From CAZEJK01 sp964512045 (GTDB lineage: Bacteria > Acidobacteriota > Thermoanaerobaculia > Thermoanaerobaculales > Sulfomarinibacteraceae), in NCBI GenBank assembly GCA_964512045.1, contig CAZEJK010000138.1, positions 1 to 13,412 on the forward strand: 13,412 nt of DNA, given 5' to 3'. Positions 6,470-13,412 of the stretch are shown one piece after another. The translations under genes and the position numbers were made by a program. The notes under the pieces are model-generated. The model made no database searches and had not been told where the DNA came from. It saw nothing but the letters and a program-made list of their open reading frames with translations. Within the stretch, counting starts at the first letter, position 1, and each line of letters begins with the position of its first letter.

Positions 6470-6501
6470 CGTTGGTTGCGGCCCGCGGCCGCGTTGGTTG
6501 C
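6470..6501. repeat. 10-bp direct repeats flanking a small hairpin after the exported-protein gene
   Basis: CGTTGGTTGC occurs at 6470-6479 and again at 6492-6501, the second copy touching the stop codon of the minus-strand exported protein. Between them CGGCC (6479-6483) and GGCCG (6487-6491) can pair around CGC. It could be a weak transcription end signal or the scar of a small insertion with duplicated target. Confidence 0.4.
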
Positions 6502-7214
6502 TATCGAACGGAGAAGGTCATCAGCTCGACGGGGACGTTGTCGCCGTTGAACCGGGCGCGCACCATGGCGTCCCAGCTCTGCTCGGCGTAGCCGGTCCCG
6601 GTGTAGGCCGTTACGCCGTAGCCGTGGGCCCCGCCGCCGTTGGTGTCGATGCCGACCGCGAAGGAGGAGTAGAAGTCGTTGCCGATCCATGCGGTGTTTT
6701 GGAAGGTGTAGGCCAGGTTGCCGACCCACCCGAACGCCGACACCGAGCCGTCGACCTCGACCCAGGCCGTCGTGGTGCCTGGCCAGACCGTGATGTAGGA
6801 GTTGCCCTGGAGCACGGTCCCGGACAGGCTGTTGTAGGCCGACATGTAGCCCGAGGTGTTGGTCGTAACCTGCATGTACATACGAACGATATCGCAGTAG
6901 AACGTACCCCACGTCGAGGTGAACTTGTTGCCGATCGCATCGTAGGTGCCGGCGTAGCTGTTGCCCCACTGCTCGGCCGTTCCGTCGTCGTAGATGAGCC
7001 AGCCCGTGCCCCTGCTCGGGGCGAGCGTCTCGGCCTGGGCGTCGACGATCCGTGCCGGCGCCGGCGCCTTGCCCTGGCTCTGGGCGGCTGCCCGCTTCAG
7101 CGCCTTGGCCTCGGAGTCCGCGGCCTCCGCGTTCCCCCCGATGCCTGCTGCAGCGACCACACCGATCGTCACAAGTGAGGCTGCGATCAACGCCGTGAGT
7201 GCTCGTCGCATCAT
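6501..7214 (-). CDS. Exported beta-rich protein with YDDGTAE motif, function unknown
   Basis: A 237-residue protein with a clear Sec signal peptide: MMRRALTALIAASLVTIGVV, then AAAGIGGNAEA with likely cleavage near AEA-AD. A charged Ala/Lys linker (residues ~33-65) follows. The mature domain has alternating short strands, many Gly, Thr, Trp and Tyr, and landmarks IYDDGTAEQWG, FYSSFAVGIDTNGGGAHGYG and SWDAMVRARFN. Similar 'DDGTAE' domains occur, to my recollection, in surface proteins of various Gram-negatives as beta-sandwich modules; no enzymatic motif is seen. There is no C-terminal sorting signal (no LPXTG or PEP-CTERM) and no lipobox, so it is probably released to the periplasm or outside. 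Two adjacent ATGs (7214, 7211) follow AGGGGAAGG; either may be the start. The gene is divergent from the sulfatase operon. Confidence 0.8.
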   Translation of the reverse strand: MMRRALTALIAASLVTIGVVAAAGIGGNAEAADSEAKALKRAAAQSQGKAPAPARIVDAQAETLAPSRGTGWLIYDDGTAEQWGNSYAGTYDAIGNKFTSTWGTFYCDIVRMYMQVTTNTSGYMSAYNSLSGTVLQGNSYITVWPGTTTAWVEVDGSVSAFGWVGNLAYTFQNTAWIGNDFYSSFAVGIDTNGGGAHGYGVTAYTGTGYAEQSWDAMVRARFNGDNVPVELMTFSVR

Positions 7215-7246
7215 CCTTCCCCTTTCGTGGAATGCAAACCGGCATC

Positions 7247-7275
7247 AGTATATATAAGATGTCAGTGGATTGCCA
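7247..7275 (-). promoter_or_regulatory. Candidate promoter for the exported protein in an AT-rich patch
   Basis: The 7247-7258 stretch (AGTATATATAAG) is a conspicuous AT-rich island. On the minus strand TATACT (7247-7252) makes a good -10 box with TGGCAA (7270-7275, 3 of 6) at 17 bases. Transcription would start near 7240, giving a leader of ~25 bases. On the plus strand TATAAG (7253-7258) could serve as the -10 for the sulfatase operon, but no good -35 is seen. The patch may thus drive both divergent units. Confidence 0.45.
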
Positions 7276-7324
7276 CCGGCTCCGGGCGGCCGAGGACCAG
7301 CGGGACCTGCCTCGCCGCCCAGTC

Positions 7325-7346
7325 GGCTCCGGGAGTCTCCGGAGCC
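7325..7346 (+). promoter_or_regulatory. 8-bp-stem hairpin in the leader of the sulfatase operon
   Basis: GGCTCCGG (7325-7332) and CCGGAGCC (7339-7346) pair perfectly around the 6-base loop GAGTCT. The hairpin ends 14 bases before the GGAGGAGG ribosome site of the sulfatase gene. If transcription starts near 7265 it lies in a leader of ~110 bases and could influence stability or translation. Confidence 0.4.
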
Positions 7347-7374
7347 TGGACCGGGGCGAGGGAGGAGGACGAAG

Positions 7375-9615
7375 ATGTGGAAGTCCGGGCCCGAGGCGGA
7401 CCACGGCCCCACGCACACCAGGCGCCCGGCCGGGACCGGAGCTCCGCGGCCTGGCCTGCCCGCGGCCGTTCGCAGCTCCTGGCTGGAGGCGAGCCGATGG
7501 CTCCTCGTGGTTTCGGTCTCCCTGATGATGCTGCTCAGCGCCTGCGGGCCCCGGCAGCCGTTGAGCATCGTGCTCATCTCCATCGACACCTTGCGGGCCG
7601 ACCACCTGGGTTGCTACGGCAGCGACGAGGTGCACACGCCGAACATCGACGCCCTGGCGCAGCGGTCACGGCGCTTCGAGTGGTGCTTCTCGGCCGTGCC
7701 GATCACCCTGCCGTCGCACACCACCATGCTGACCGGGCTGTACCCCCTGCACCACTCGGTCCGGGACAACGGCACGTTCACGGTCCCGGGGACGATCCCG
7801 ACCGTGGCCACGCGGCTCGCCGCTGCCGGCTGGACCACCATCGGCGTCGTCGGGGCCTACCCGATCACCGCCAGGTTCGGCCTGTCGCGGGGCTTCGACG
7901 TCTGGGACGAGGAGCTGGATCAGAGATCGGATCAGCTCCTGCCGCTGGCCTTTACCCAGCGCTCGGCCGACAGCGTGACCCGGGCGGCGCTGCGGCGCCT
8001 CAAGCGCCATGCCGACGACGGGCCGGTGCTGCTGTTCGTGCACTACTTCGACCCGCACCGGCCGTGGACCGCGCCCGCGGTCTACGCCAGACAGTACCGC
8101 GACAACGGCTACGGGGCCGAGATCGCGTTCACCGACGCCTGGATCGGCGAGCTGCTGCGCGGGATCGAGACCCTCGGCATGGCCGGGCGGACCGCGGTGA
8201 TTCTCACCGCCGACCACGGCGAGGGTCTGAGCGAGCACGAGGAGGAGACGCACTCGTTCCTGCTCTACAACGGCACTGTCCGGGTGCCGCTGATGGTCTC
8301 GGCCCCCGGGCTCGAGCCGGGCGTCGAGTCGGGCCCGGTATCGGTGGCCGACGTCGCCGCCACCATCCTCGACCTGGCCGGAGTCGAGCCCATGCCCATG
8401 GACGGCCGCACGCTGCTCGCCCCGCAGCCGCCGGACCGCCTGATCTACATGGAGTCGTTGGCCGGACGGTTGCAGCACGGCTGGAACGACATGCGGGGCG
8501 CCGTGGCCGGTGACCGCAAGCTCGTGCTGGGGCCCGAGCCCGAGCTGTACGACCACGCCGGCGATCCCGGCGAGCGCCACGACCTCCACGCCGCCGAGCC
8601 CGGGGTGGTCGCCGAGCTACAGCAGCGGCTGCTGGACCAGATCGCGTCGGGTCACACCGCCTCGGGCCACACCGCCCCAGGTCGGGGCGATCTGAGCCTG
8701 GCCGAGCGCTTTGCCAGGCCGGCGCCCGAGGTTGCCAAGCAGCTCGAGGCGCTCGGCTACCTTGTGCCCATCGACGACCCGGGCGAGCTTGCGGAGCTTG
8801 GCGCCATCACCCCCGACGGCGACCCCCGGAAGCACCTGGAGGTGATCGAGGTGCAGAGCGTGGCCCGGAGCCTGATCAGCTCCGGTAGCCTGCCGCTGGC
8901 CCTCGAGACGCTGACCCGGGCCGAACGCACCTACCCGGGCGACATCGAGATCGAGCGGCTGCTGCTGATCGCAACCTCCCTGGCCGGCAGCACCGATCAG
9001 GCCGCGGCCCGCGCGCGGCGACTGCTGGCCCGTCCCGAGGCGCTCGGCCGGGATCTCCTTCTGGCGGCCGGTGTCCTCCTCGACGCCGGGGCGCTCGATG
9101 AGGCGTTGGACGCCATCTCCAGGGCGCGCCGGGTCGAGCCCGCGGGCGAGCACGAGGTGCTCGAAGCGCGGATCCTGGCGGCCGCGGGCCGGCCGTCCGA
9201 GGCCGTGGCCGTGCTCGAGACGTTCCGGGCCATCTCGCCCTGCTCCCGGTCCGGCCTGATCCAGCTCGCCGCCATCCGGCGCGACTCCGGCGAGCTCGAG
9301 GCCGCGCGCGCAGCCTACGAGGCGCTGCTCGAGTGCAACCCGCGCGACGTCCAGGCCATGACCAACCTCGGCACCCTGGCCCTTGCCCAGGGGGACGTCG
9401 ACCTGGCCGACGAGCACTTCACCGCAGCAGCCGCACTCGACCCCGGCTACGCCTACGCCCGCTACGGCCAGGGCCTGGTGGCGCTGCAGCGGCAGGACCG
9501 CGACGACGCCCTGCGACTGCTCGACGAGGTCCTGGCCTTCGAGCCGCTGACCTCGCCCCTCGCCAGGCGGACCATCGACCTGATCCAGCGCATCGAGGAG
9601 ACCTCGCATGAGTAG
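7375..9615 (+). CDS. Sulfatase/alkaline phosphatase-superfamily lipoprotein with C-terminal TPR repeats
   Basis: About 746 residues. A long basic N-region leads into a hydrophobic stretch ending in the lipobox LLSAC (lipidated Cys57), so the protein is probably membrane-anchored outside the cytoplasm. Residues ~62-410 are a sulfatase-type hydrolase: ISIDTLRADHLGCYG with metal ligands Asp71 and Asp76 positions, and ILTADHGEGLSEHEEETHS with Asp280-His281. The nucleophile site reads PITLPSHTTMLTG, with Thr111 where true sulfatases have a Cys or Ser that becomes formylglycine. Such Thr-type members are closer to phosphate-ester hydrolases or transferases, so sulfate-ester cleavage is doubtful. 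Residues ~500-746 are TPR-like helix pairs (e.g. NPRDVQAMTNLGTLALAQGD). The ATG at 7375 has a strong GGAGGAGG site 6 bases upstream; an earlier in-frame TTG is ignored. The stop overlaps the next gene by 8 bases. The substrate is unknown. Confidence 0.88.
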   Translation: MWKSGPEADHGPTHTRRPAGTGAPRPGLPAAVRSSWLEASRWLLVVSVSLMMLLSACGPRQPLSIVLISIDTLRADHLGCYGSDEVHTPNIDALAQRSRRFEWCFSAVPITLPSHTTMLTGLYPLHHSVRDNGTFTVPGTIPTVATRLAAAGWTTIGVVGAYPITARFGLSRGFDVWDEELDQRSDQLLPLAFTQRSADSVTRAALRRLKRHADDGPVLLFVHYFDPHRPWTAPAVYARQYRDNGYGAEIAFTDAWIGELLRGIETLGMAGRTAVILTADHGEGLSEHEEETHSFLLYNGTVRVPLMVSAPGLEPGVESGPVSVADVAATILDLAGVEPMPMDGRTLLAPQPPDRLIYMESLAGRLQHGWNDMRGAVAGDRKLVLGPEPELYDHAGDPGERHDLHAAEPGVVAELQQRLLDQIASGHTASGHTAPGRGDLSLAERFARPAPEVAKQLEALGYLVPIDDPGELAELGAITPDGDPRKHLEVIEVQSVARSLISSGSLPLALETLTRAERTYPGDIEIERLLLIATSLAGSTDQAAARARRLLARPEALGRDLLLAAGVLLDAGALDEALDAISRARRVEPAGEHEVLEARILAAAGRPSEAVAVLETFRAISPCSRSGLIQLAAIRRDSGELEAARAAYEALLECNPRDVQAMTNLGTLALAQGDVDLADEHFTAAAALDPGYAYARYGQGLVALQRQDRDDALRLLDEVLAFEPLTSPLARRTIDLIQRIEETSHE
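8644..8673 (+). repeat. 15-bp in-frame tandem repeat inside the sulfatase gene
   Basis: Two imperfect 15-base units (8644-8658 and 8659-8673) encode ASGHT twice, followed by a partial third unit APG. They lie in the presumed linker between the hydrolase domain and the TPR region (residues 424-433). This could be a site of unit-number variation; it does not affect recognised motifs. Confidence 0.6.
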
Positions 9616-11314
9616 ACGGCAGCTCACCATCATCGGTACCTGTATCGCCATCGCCGGGGCCATCTCGTTCTGCGCACTCACGGGCGGCTGCGATCACGGG
9701 CCGCCCTCGGTCCGGGTCGACGGCCAGCGCCTCACGGTCGAGGAGGTGCTGGCCGAGGTCGCTCGCCACTCGTCCGACCACGCCTCGGCATCCGCCGCCG
9801 TCGCCGCACCGGCCGATCCGCGCGAGCAGGCACTGGCCGCGCTCCATCGCCTGGTGATCCGCGCCGTCGTCACCGCGGCGCCGATGAGCGAGGAGGAGGC
9901 AGAGCTCCTGAGGACCCACCAGGCCCATCGGCTCGTCCAGCAGTGCGTAGCGGTCCGGACCAAGCGGCTCCTGGCCGAGCGGTTCGACCTCGACCAGGAG
10001 ATGCGAGCGCGCTTCGCCGCCGACCCCGGGCGCTACACCTCGCCCGAGAGCTTCCGACTGCAGATGATCTTCATCCCGTCGGACGAGCCCGAGGGCGAGC
10101 AGCTCGCCTCCGACCTGCTCGCCCGACTGCAAAGGGCGCCGGACATGTTCGACGAGCTGGCCCGCCAGCACTCGCGCTCGGCCACGGCGGCCGATGGCGG
10201 AACGACCCGGCCGATGCCGGGCTCGGCGGTTCATCCCGAGATGCGGGCCGCCGTCCATCGCCACCGCGACGACGATGAGGTCTTCCTGGTGACCCTCGAC
10301 CGTGGCTGGTACCTGGCACGGACCCTCGAGTACTGGCCCGCACCCGAGGCCGACTATGCCAGCGCCCTGCCGCAGCTCAGGACCGGGGTCGGCAGGGAGC
10401 TCGTGGCCGAGCTGCACGCCGAGCTGCGCGAGCGGGCGCACGAGGAGCACGAGATTCGGGTCCTGGACCAGGCGCTCGCCGCCCCGGAGCTGGCGCCCTC
10501 GACCGCCGTGTACGAGCTGGATGGCCACCAGCTGAGGGTCGGCGCGCTCGTACCGGAGGTCGTGCACCAGGGCCCGGCGCCTGCCGGCCTGGTGCGCCGG
10601 CAGCTCGAGGCCTACCGCAGCTGGCGCGAGCCCGCCCTGGTCTTGGGGTGCGAGCCTCCGCTCGACCCGGAGATTCCCGACGACGCGCTGCTGTCGCTCC
10701 GTCTCCCTCCGATGCTGCGCGACTATGTCGCCAGCGAGCTGTCGAACGAGCTGGAGCACTTCGTCAACCTGCATCGCCAGGTCCTGGTCCGCGAGCCCGG
10801 CCTCGTCCTGGACCTCTGGATCATGCCGTTCGGCGACGACCCGTACCAGGCCCATCGCGCGCTCCAAGAGCTGCTCGCCACGGCCGGGTCCGAGATCGGC
10901 GACGCCGAGGCCACGGCCGCGACCCAGGCCGGTGGCCAGCTGCATCGCGACCTGCACGTGGACGCCAGCCAGCTCGACCAGTACGAGCCGAGGCTGTACG
11001 CGGTCCTTGCCGGCGCCGAGCCCGGCGCGACCTTCCCGATCCTCCGCTCCTCCCGCAACAGGGCCTTCCTGGCCGTCCGGCTGCGCGAGCGCGAGCCGGG
11101 GCGGCCGCTCGAGCTGGACGACGCAGAGGACCGGGCGATGATCGTCCGCCGATACCTCGACTCGTCCTCTGACCAGGCGCTCACGCTGATGGCCGAGCAC
11201 CACCTGGGGGACCGGGTGGTGCGGGACCGGCTCCTGGACGCCTGCGCCCGGGCCCTCGCAGCGGAGCTCCCGGCAGATGATGATCACGGCGCGGCGGCCG
11301 GGGGCTCGTCGTGA
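9608..11314 (+). CDS. Lipoprotein with two parvulin-like (SurA/PpiC-type) domains
   Basis: A 568-residue protein. A hydrophobic segment (TIIGTCIAIAGAISFCAL) ends in TGGC, giving a probable lipidated Cys28 followed by Asp29, which in E. coli would favour inner-membrane retention. After an N-terminal helical region resembling the SurA chaperone part, residues ~145-245 look like a parvulin domain: FRLQMIFIP, DMFDELARQHSRSATAADGG, then LVTLDRGWYLARTLEYWP. A second divergent copy spans ~399-495: LVLDLWIMPFG, then PILRSSRNRAFLAVRLRERE. The His usually found at the start of parvulin domains is absent from both, so chaperone or binding roles may dominate over prolyl isomerisation. The ATG at 9608 overlaps the sulfatase stop (ATGAGTAG) and the stop overlaps the next GTG, implying coupled translation. 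The likely role is folding or handling exported proteins of this operon's pathway. Confidence 0.78.
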   Translation: MSRRQLTIIGTCIAIAGAISFCALTGGCDHGPPSVRVDGQRLTVEEVLAEVARHSSDHASASAAVAAPADPREQALAALHRLVIRAVVTAAPMSEEEAELLRTHQAHRLVQQCVAVRTKRLLAERFDLDQEMRARFAADPGRYTSPESFRLQMIFIPSDEPEGEQLASDLLARLQRAPDMFDELARQHSRSATAADGGTTRPMPGSAVHPEMRAAVHRHRDDDEVFLVTLDRGWYLARTLEYWPAPEADYASALPQLRTGVGRELVAELHAELRERAHEEHEIRVLDQALAAPELAPSTAVYELDGHQLRVGALVPEVVHQGPAPAGLVRRQLEAYRSWREPALVLGCEPPLDPEIPDDALLSLRLPPMLRDYVASELSNELEHFVNLHRQVLVREPGLVLDLWIMPFGDDPYQAHRALQELLATAGSEIGDAEATAATQAGGQLHRDLHVDASQLDQYEPRLYAVLAGAEPGATFPILRSSRNRAFLAVRLREREPGRPLELDDAEDRAMIVRRYLDSSSDQALTLMAEHHLGDRVVRDRLLDACARALAAELPADDDHGAAAGGSS

Positions 11315-12903
11315 AGCGAGCCATCGCGCTCGCCCTCGTGCTCTCCGCTCTGGCGATCGCCTGCCAGCACCTCGAGCAGCCGGGTCCGACCCATGACCTG
11401 CTGGCGAGGACCGCCCGCTTCACGATCACCGCCGACGACCTCGCCCGATGGGCCCCGCTGCTGCGCCGGGAGCGCAACGTCCGGCGCGCCTCCCGCGAGC
11501 AGGGCGGCGCTGACGCCGCCATTGTGCGCCAAGTCGCGCTGATCCGCATCGTCGTGGCCGACGGAGCGCACCTCCTTCCGGCCGGGCGCCGTGCGGTCCT
11601 GAGCCGTGATCTGGCCGACCGCGAGGTGCGCCGCGTGTACGACCGCGAGGTGCTCGAGCCGCGCGCTGGCGTGACCCTGGACGACGCGAGGCGGATCTTC
11701 GAGCAGCATCGCGACGGCTTTCGCAAGGCCCCGGGCGTGCGCTGCCTCGAGCTCTTCCGCTGGGCGCCGGCCGACCAGGCCGCCCTGCGCACTGACGCCC
11801 GCCGGCTCCTGGAGCGGGTGCGCGCCCAGGCCACCGATCGGGAGGCATTCAAGCGCGCAGTCTGGCAGCACTCCGACGCCACCAGCGCCGTCTGGTCCGG
11901 AAACATCGGTACCGTGCTCTCGGACCAGGTCGGCGAGCCCCTGCGCTCGGCCCTGCTCGGCACCGAGACCGGCCCGACCGAGATCATCGAGGCCGACGAG
12001 GGGCTGTTTCTGTTCTGGGTCCTTGACCACACTCCGGCGCGCGACAACCGCTTCGAGGACGTGGCCGACGGCATCCTCGAGCGTCTCACTCGCCAGCGGC
12101 TCGAGCAGCTCGGCGAGCAGGCCGCCCACGAGATTCTCGCCAGCCTGGAGCTGCTCGACCCGCTGCCCACCGATCGCAACGCCTCCGCGGTCCGGTACCG
12201 CGGCAGGTTGCTGAGCCTGTCGGACCTCGACCTCGACACCCCGAGCCCCGACCGGATCCGCGACCGGATCGTCGCCGTCGGCATGCGCGAGCAGCTCGAG
12301 GCCGAGGGCTTCGAGATTCCGGACCCGGCGCCGGAGCAGCTCCAGTGGCGCCTGTTTCGCCAGATCTGGCCGCTCATGGTCGACGCACGCCTGGCTGCCG
12401 GCCTCCGAGACGAGTCGCCGGACGACCGCGTCGAGCCGCCGGACGACGGCCCGGCGATCGAGTCCTGGACCTTCACACTGCTCATCCTCGACGGCTCCAC
12501 CACCCAGCGAGAGCTGCTGCAGACCTTCCGCAGCCTCCACGAGCTCGGCCCCGGCGCCGGCATCGAGGCCCTGGCCGGCCACCTCCGCAGCACCTGGGGT
12601 CTCGAGCCGACCGTGCGGCACTACGACCACCTGCCCGCCCCGGCCGCCGCCGCCCTCGGCCCCGAGATCCACACCACCCTGAAGCGACGCCTTTCCCCTG
12701 GCGAGCTCTCCCGCCCGATGCACCTCGCCGACCGCCACCAGGTCGTCGTGCTCCAGCTGATCTCTCGCGAGGCCGATCCCGCCGCCACGGCCGAGGCGGC
12801 GCAGCGCGCCGACGCCCGTCGCACGCGGCGCCAGGTCGAGCGTCTTCTGGAGAGTGAGATGCTCGACGCCAGCCAGCTCGAGCTCTTCACGGATCGCTCC
12901 TAG
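11311..12903 (+). CDS. Second lipoprotein with parvulin-like (SurA/PpiC-type) domains
   Basis: A 530-residue protein starting with GTG at 11311, overlapping the previous TGA by four bases (GTGA). The signal peptide MKRAIALALVLSALAIAC gives a likely lipidated Cys18, though Ala rather than Leu stands at position -3. The layout parallels the preceding gene: an N-terminal helical region, then a parvulin-like segment at ~144-243 (RCLELFRWAPADQ, FKRAVWQHSDATSAVWSGNIG, GLFLFWVLDHTPARDN), a helical linker, and a weaker second one at ~385-492 (SWTFTLLILDG, LSPGELSRPMHLADRHQVVV, LQLISREADPA). The usual catalytic His residues are not evident. The two proteins look like distant paralogues that may form a heteromeric chaperone. 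It is the last gene of the three-gene operon. An unrelated alpha-helical lipoprotein cannot be fully excluded for the weakly conserved halves. Confidence 0.7.
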   Translation: MKRAIALALVLSALAIACQHLEQPGPTHDLLARTARFTITADDLARWAPLLRRERNVRRASREQGGADAAIVRQVALIRIVVADGAHLLPAGRRAVLSRDLADREVRRVYDREVLEPRAGVTLDDARRIFEQHRDGFRKAPGVRCLELFRWAPADQAALRTDARRLLERVRAQATDREAFKRAVWQHSDATSAVWSGNIGTVLSDQVGEPLRSALLGTETGPTEIIEADEGLFLFWVLDHTPARDNRFEDVADGILERLTRQRLEQLGEQAAHEILASLELLDPLPTDRNASAVRYRGRLLSLSDLDLDTPSPDRIRDRIVAVGMREQLEAEGFEIPDPAPEQLQWRLFRQIWPLMVDARLAAGLRDESPDDRVEPPDDGPAIESWTFTLLILDGSTTQRELLQTFRSLHELGPGAGIEALAGHLRSTWGLEPTVRHYDHLPAPAAAALGPEIHTTLKRRLSPGELSRPMHLADRHQVVVLQLISREADPAATAEAAQRADARRTRRQVERLLESEMLDASQLELFTDRS

Positions 12904-13412
12904 GGCCCGCACAGCCGCAAGCTTCCAGTCAACCGTGTCGCATACGGCGATCCGAGCCCCCGTCTCCGGAGAACCCCAACCACCCAAGAGCCCCGTCATC
13001 TCGACCGTCTCGACCGAGCTTTCGTGTCCACCGGTTCTCCGTGGTGCTTTCACCTCGTTCGACCCTCCAAAGGACCAAGGCGAGTGGAGAGATCCCGCCG
13101 GTTACGACCGCGAGGCTGGGCGGGATGCTTCGGTTCTCGTCAGCCTGGTGGACTCAGAGAACGTGGCGAGCGGAGAGATCCCGTGGGAGAACCGCCGCCT
13201 CCCGGTCCCGGTCAACGGCCCCGGCCCTGGACCCGGCTGCCGGCTTCCGGGTCGGGGGGCCGGGACTGGGACCGGAGCCGGGTTGGCTTCGTTGCTTGGT
13301 GCTCGGTGCGTGCTTGGTGCGTGGGACATCTTCGGAGGGTGGTGCGCTTCGCCGTGGCGCGGGCGGCAGCCACGGTGGAGCCGCGGAGGACGTGCGGCGC
13401 ACGTCGTGAGGG
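12904..13412. other. Gene-free right end made of dispersed repeats
   Basis: No frame on either strand shows a recognisable protein or a convincing start. Seen here are the inverted match to the left edge (12989-13007), the palindrome TCTCCGGAGA (12963-12972), a 19-bp direct repeat with one mismatch (13079-13097 and 13165-13183, GGCGAG[T/C]GGAGAGATCCCG), the TGGGCGGGATGCT match to the left edge (13117-13129), copy B of the 59-bp repeat, and the repeated TGCTTGGTGC (13293-13302 and 13311-13320). No clear terminator with T-run follows the operon. Confidence 0.7.
13233..13292. repeat. Dispersed ~59-bp repeat, copy B
   Basis: Same orientation and about 92% identical to 6345-6403 (three substitutions plus a versus gg). 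It is followed by short imperfect TGCTTGGTGC repeats. Each copy is in a gene-free stretch, which fits an intergenic repeat family. The open frames crossing it are low-complexity Pro/Gly-rich and are not counted as genes. Confidence 0.75.

Noticed and set aside
6213..6470. 86-residue N-terminal extension of the antitoxin
   Set aside because: This part encodes a Pro-Val string from a dispersed repeat and lies across and upstream of a good promoter; the start at 6212 has a strong ribosome site.
5134..6591. 485-codon plus-strand open frame
   Set aside because: It crosses the tandem repeats, the antisense of the toxin-antitoxin genes and the Pro-Val repeat. Its product mirrors these unrelated pieces, so it is not a gene.
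6331..7635. 434-codon minus-strand open frame
   Set aside because: It overlaps the exported-protein gene in another frame and the start of the sulfatase gene; it is Arg/Gly/Pro-rich low-complexity sequence.
9419..11287. 622-codon minus-strand open frame
   Set aside because: Antisense to the end of the sulfatase gene and the first parvulin-like gene; low-complexity composition and no signal peptide or motif.
11284..13053. 589-codon minus-strand open frame
   Set aside because: Antisense to the second parvulin-like gene, running into the repeat-filled right end; no recognisable domain.
13041..13409. 122-codon plus-strand open frame at the right end
   Set aside because: It consists of repeat sequence (direct repeats, copy B of the 59-bp repeat and TGCTTGGTGC units), with no ribosome site and no motif.

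Overview
The window is GC-rich bacterial DNA with several overlapping gene starts, secreted and lipid-anchored proteins of diderm type, and two PilT-like ATPases. One of these is fused to HEAT repeats, which together with a relic of a proteobacterial-type sortase points to a high-GC Proteobacteria-like lineage, perhaps a myxobacterium or other 'deltaproteobacterium'. That placement is inference; no rRNA or marker gene is present.

Left part (1-1374): a mosaic of intergenic repeats, then the last ~35 codons of a sortase gene without its 5' part, then a complete QorA-type quinone oxidoreductase on the minus strand. A 138-base divergent intergenic region follows, with a candidate promoter and an 11-bp inverted repeat. 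Pilus-motor part (1375-5043): a HEAT-repeat/PilT fusion whose ATPase core has lost two catalytic-type residues (GEMRD is GDLRD, TLHT is TLNA), directly followed by a PilT-like ATPase that keeps these two. They look like a regulatory or structural subunit paired with an active motor.

Repeat-rich spacer (5044-5586): no gene. It holds a 120-bp tandem duplication built of hairpins, a perfect 9-bp hairpin, and an 'aacgcaaaggcgc' type repeat. Toxin-antitoxin part (5587-6263, minus): a ribbon-helix-helix antitoxin and a MazF/PemK toxin with a 4-base start/stop overlap, a good promoter and a palindrome at the predicted transcription start. A further intergenic stretch carries a repeat that recurs near the right end.

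Envelope part (6501-12903): a small exported beta-rich protein on the minus strand, divergent from a three-gene plus-strand operon. The operon encodes a sulfatase-superfamily/TPR lipoprotein with Thr in place of the usual Cys/Ser nucleophile, and two consecutive lipoproteins that each seem to carry two parvulin-like (SurA/PpiC-type) domains. All junctions overlap (8 and 4 bases), so the three are probably co-translated and work together outside the cytoplasm, possibly on maturation or modification of exported proteins. The pathway is unknown. The last ~500 bases hold only dispersed repeats.
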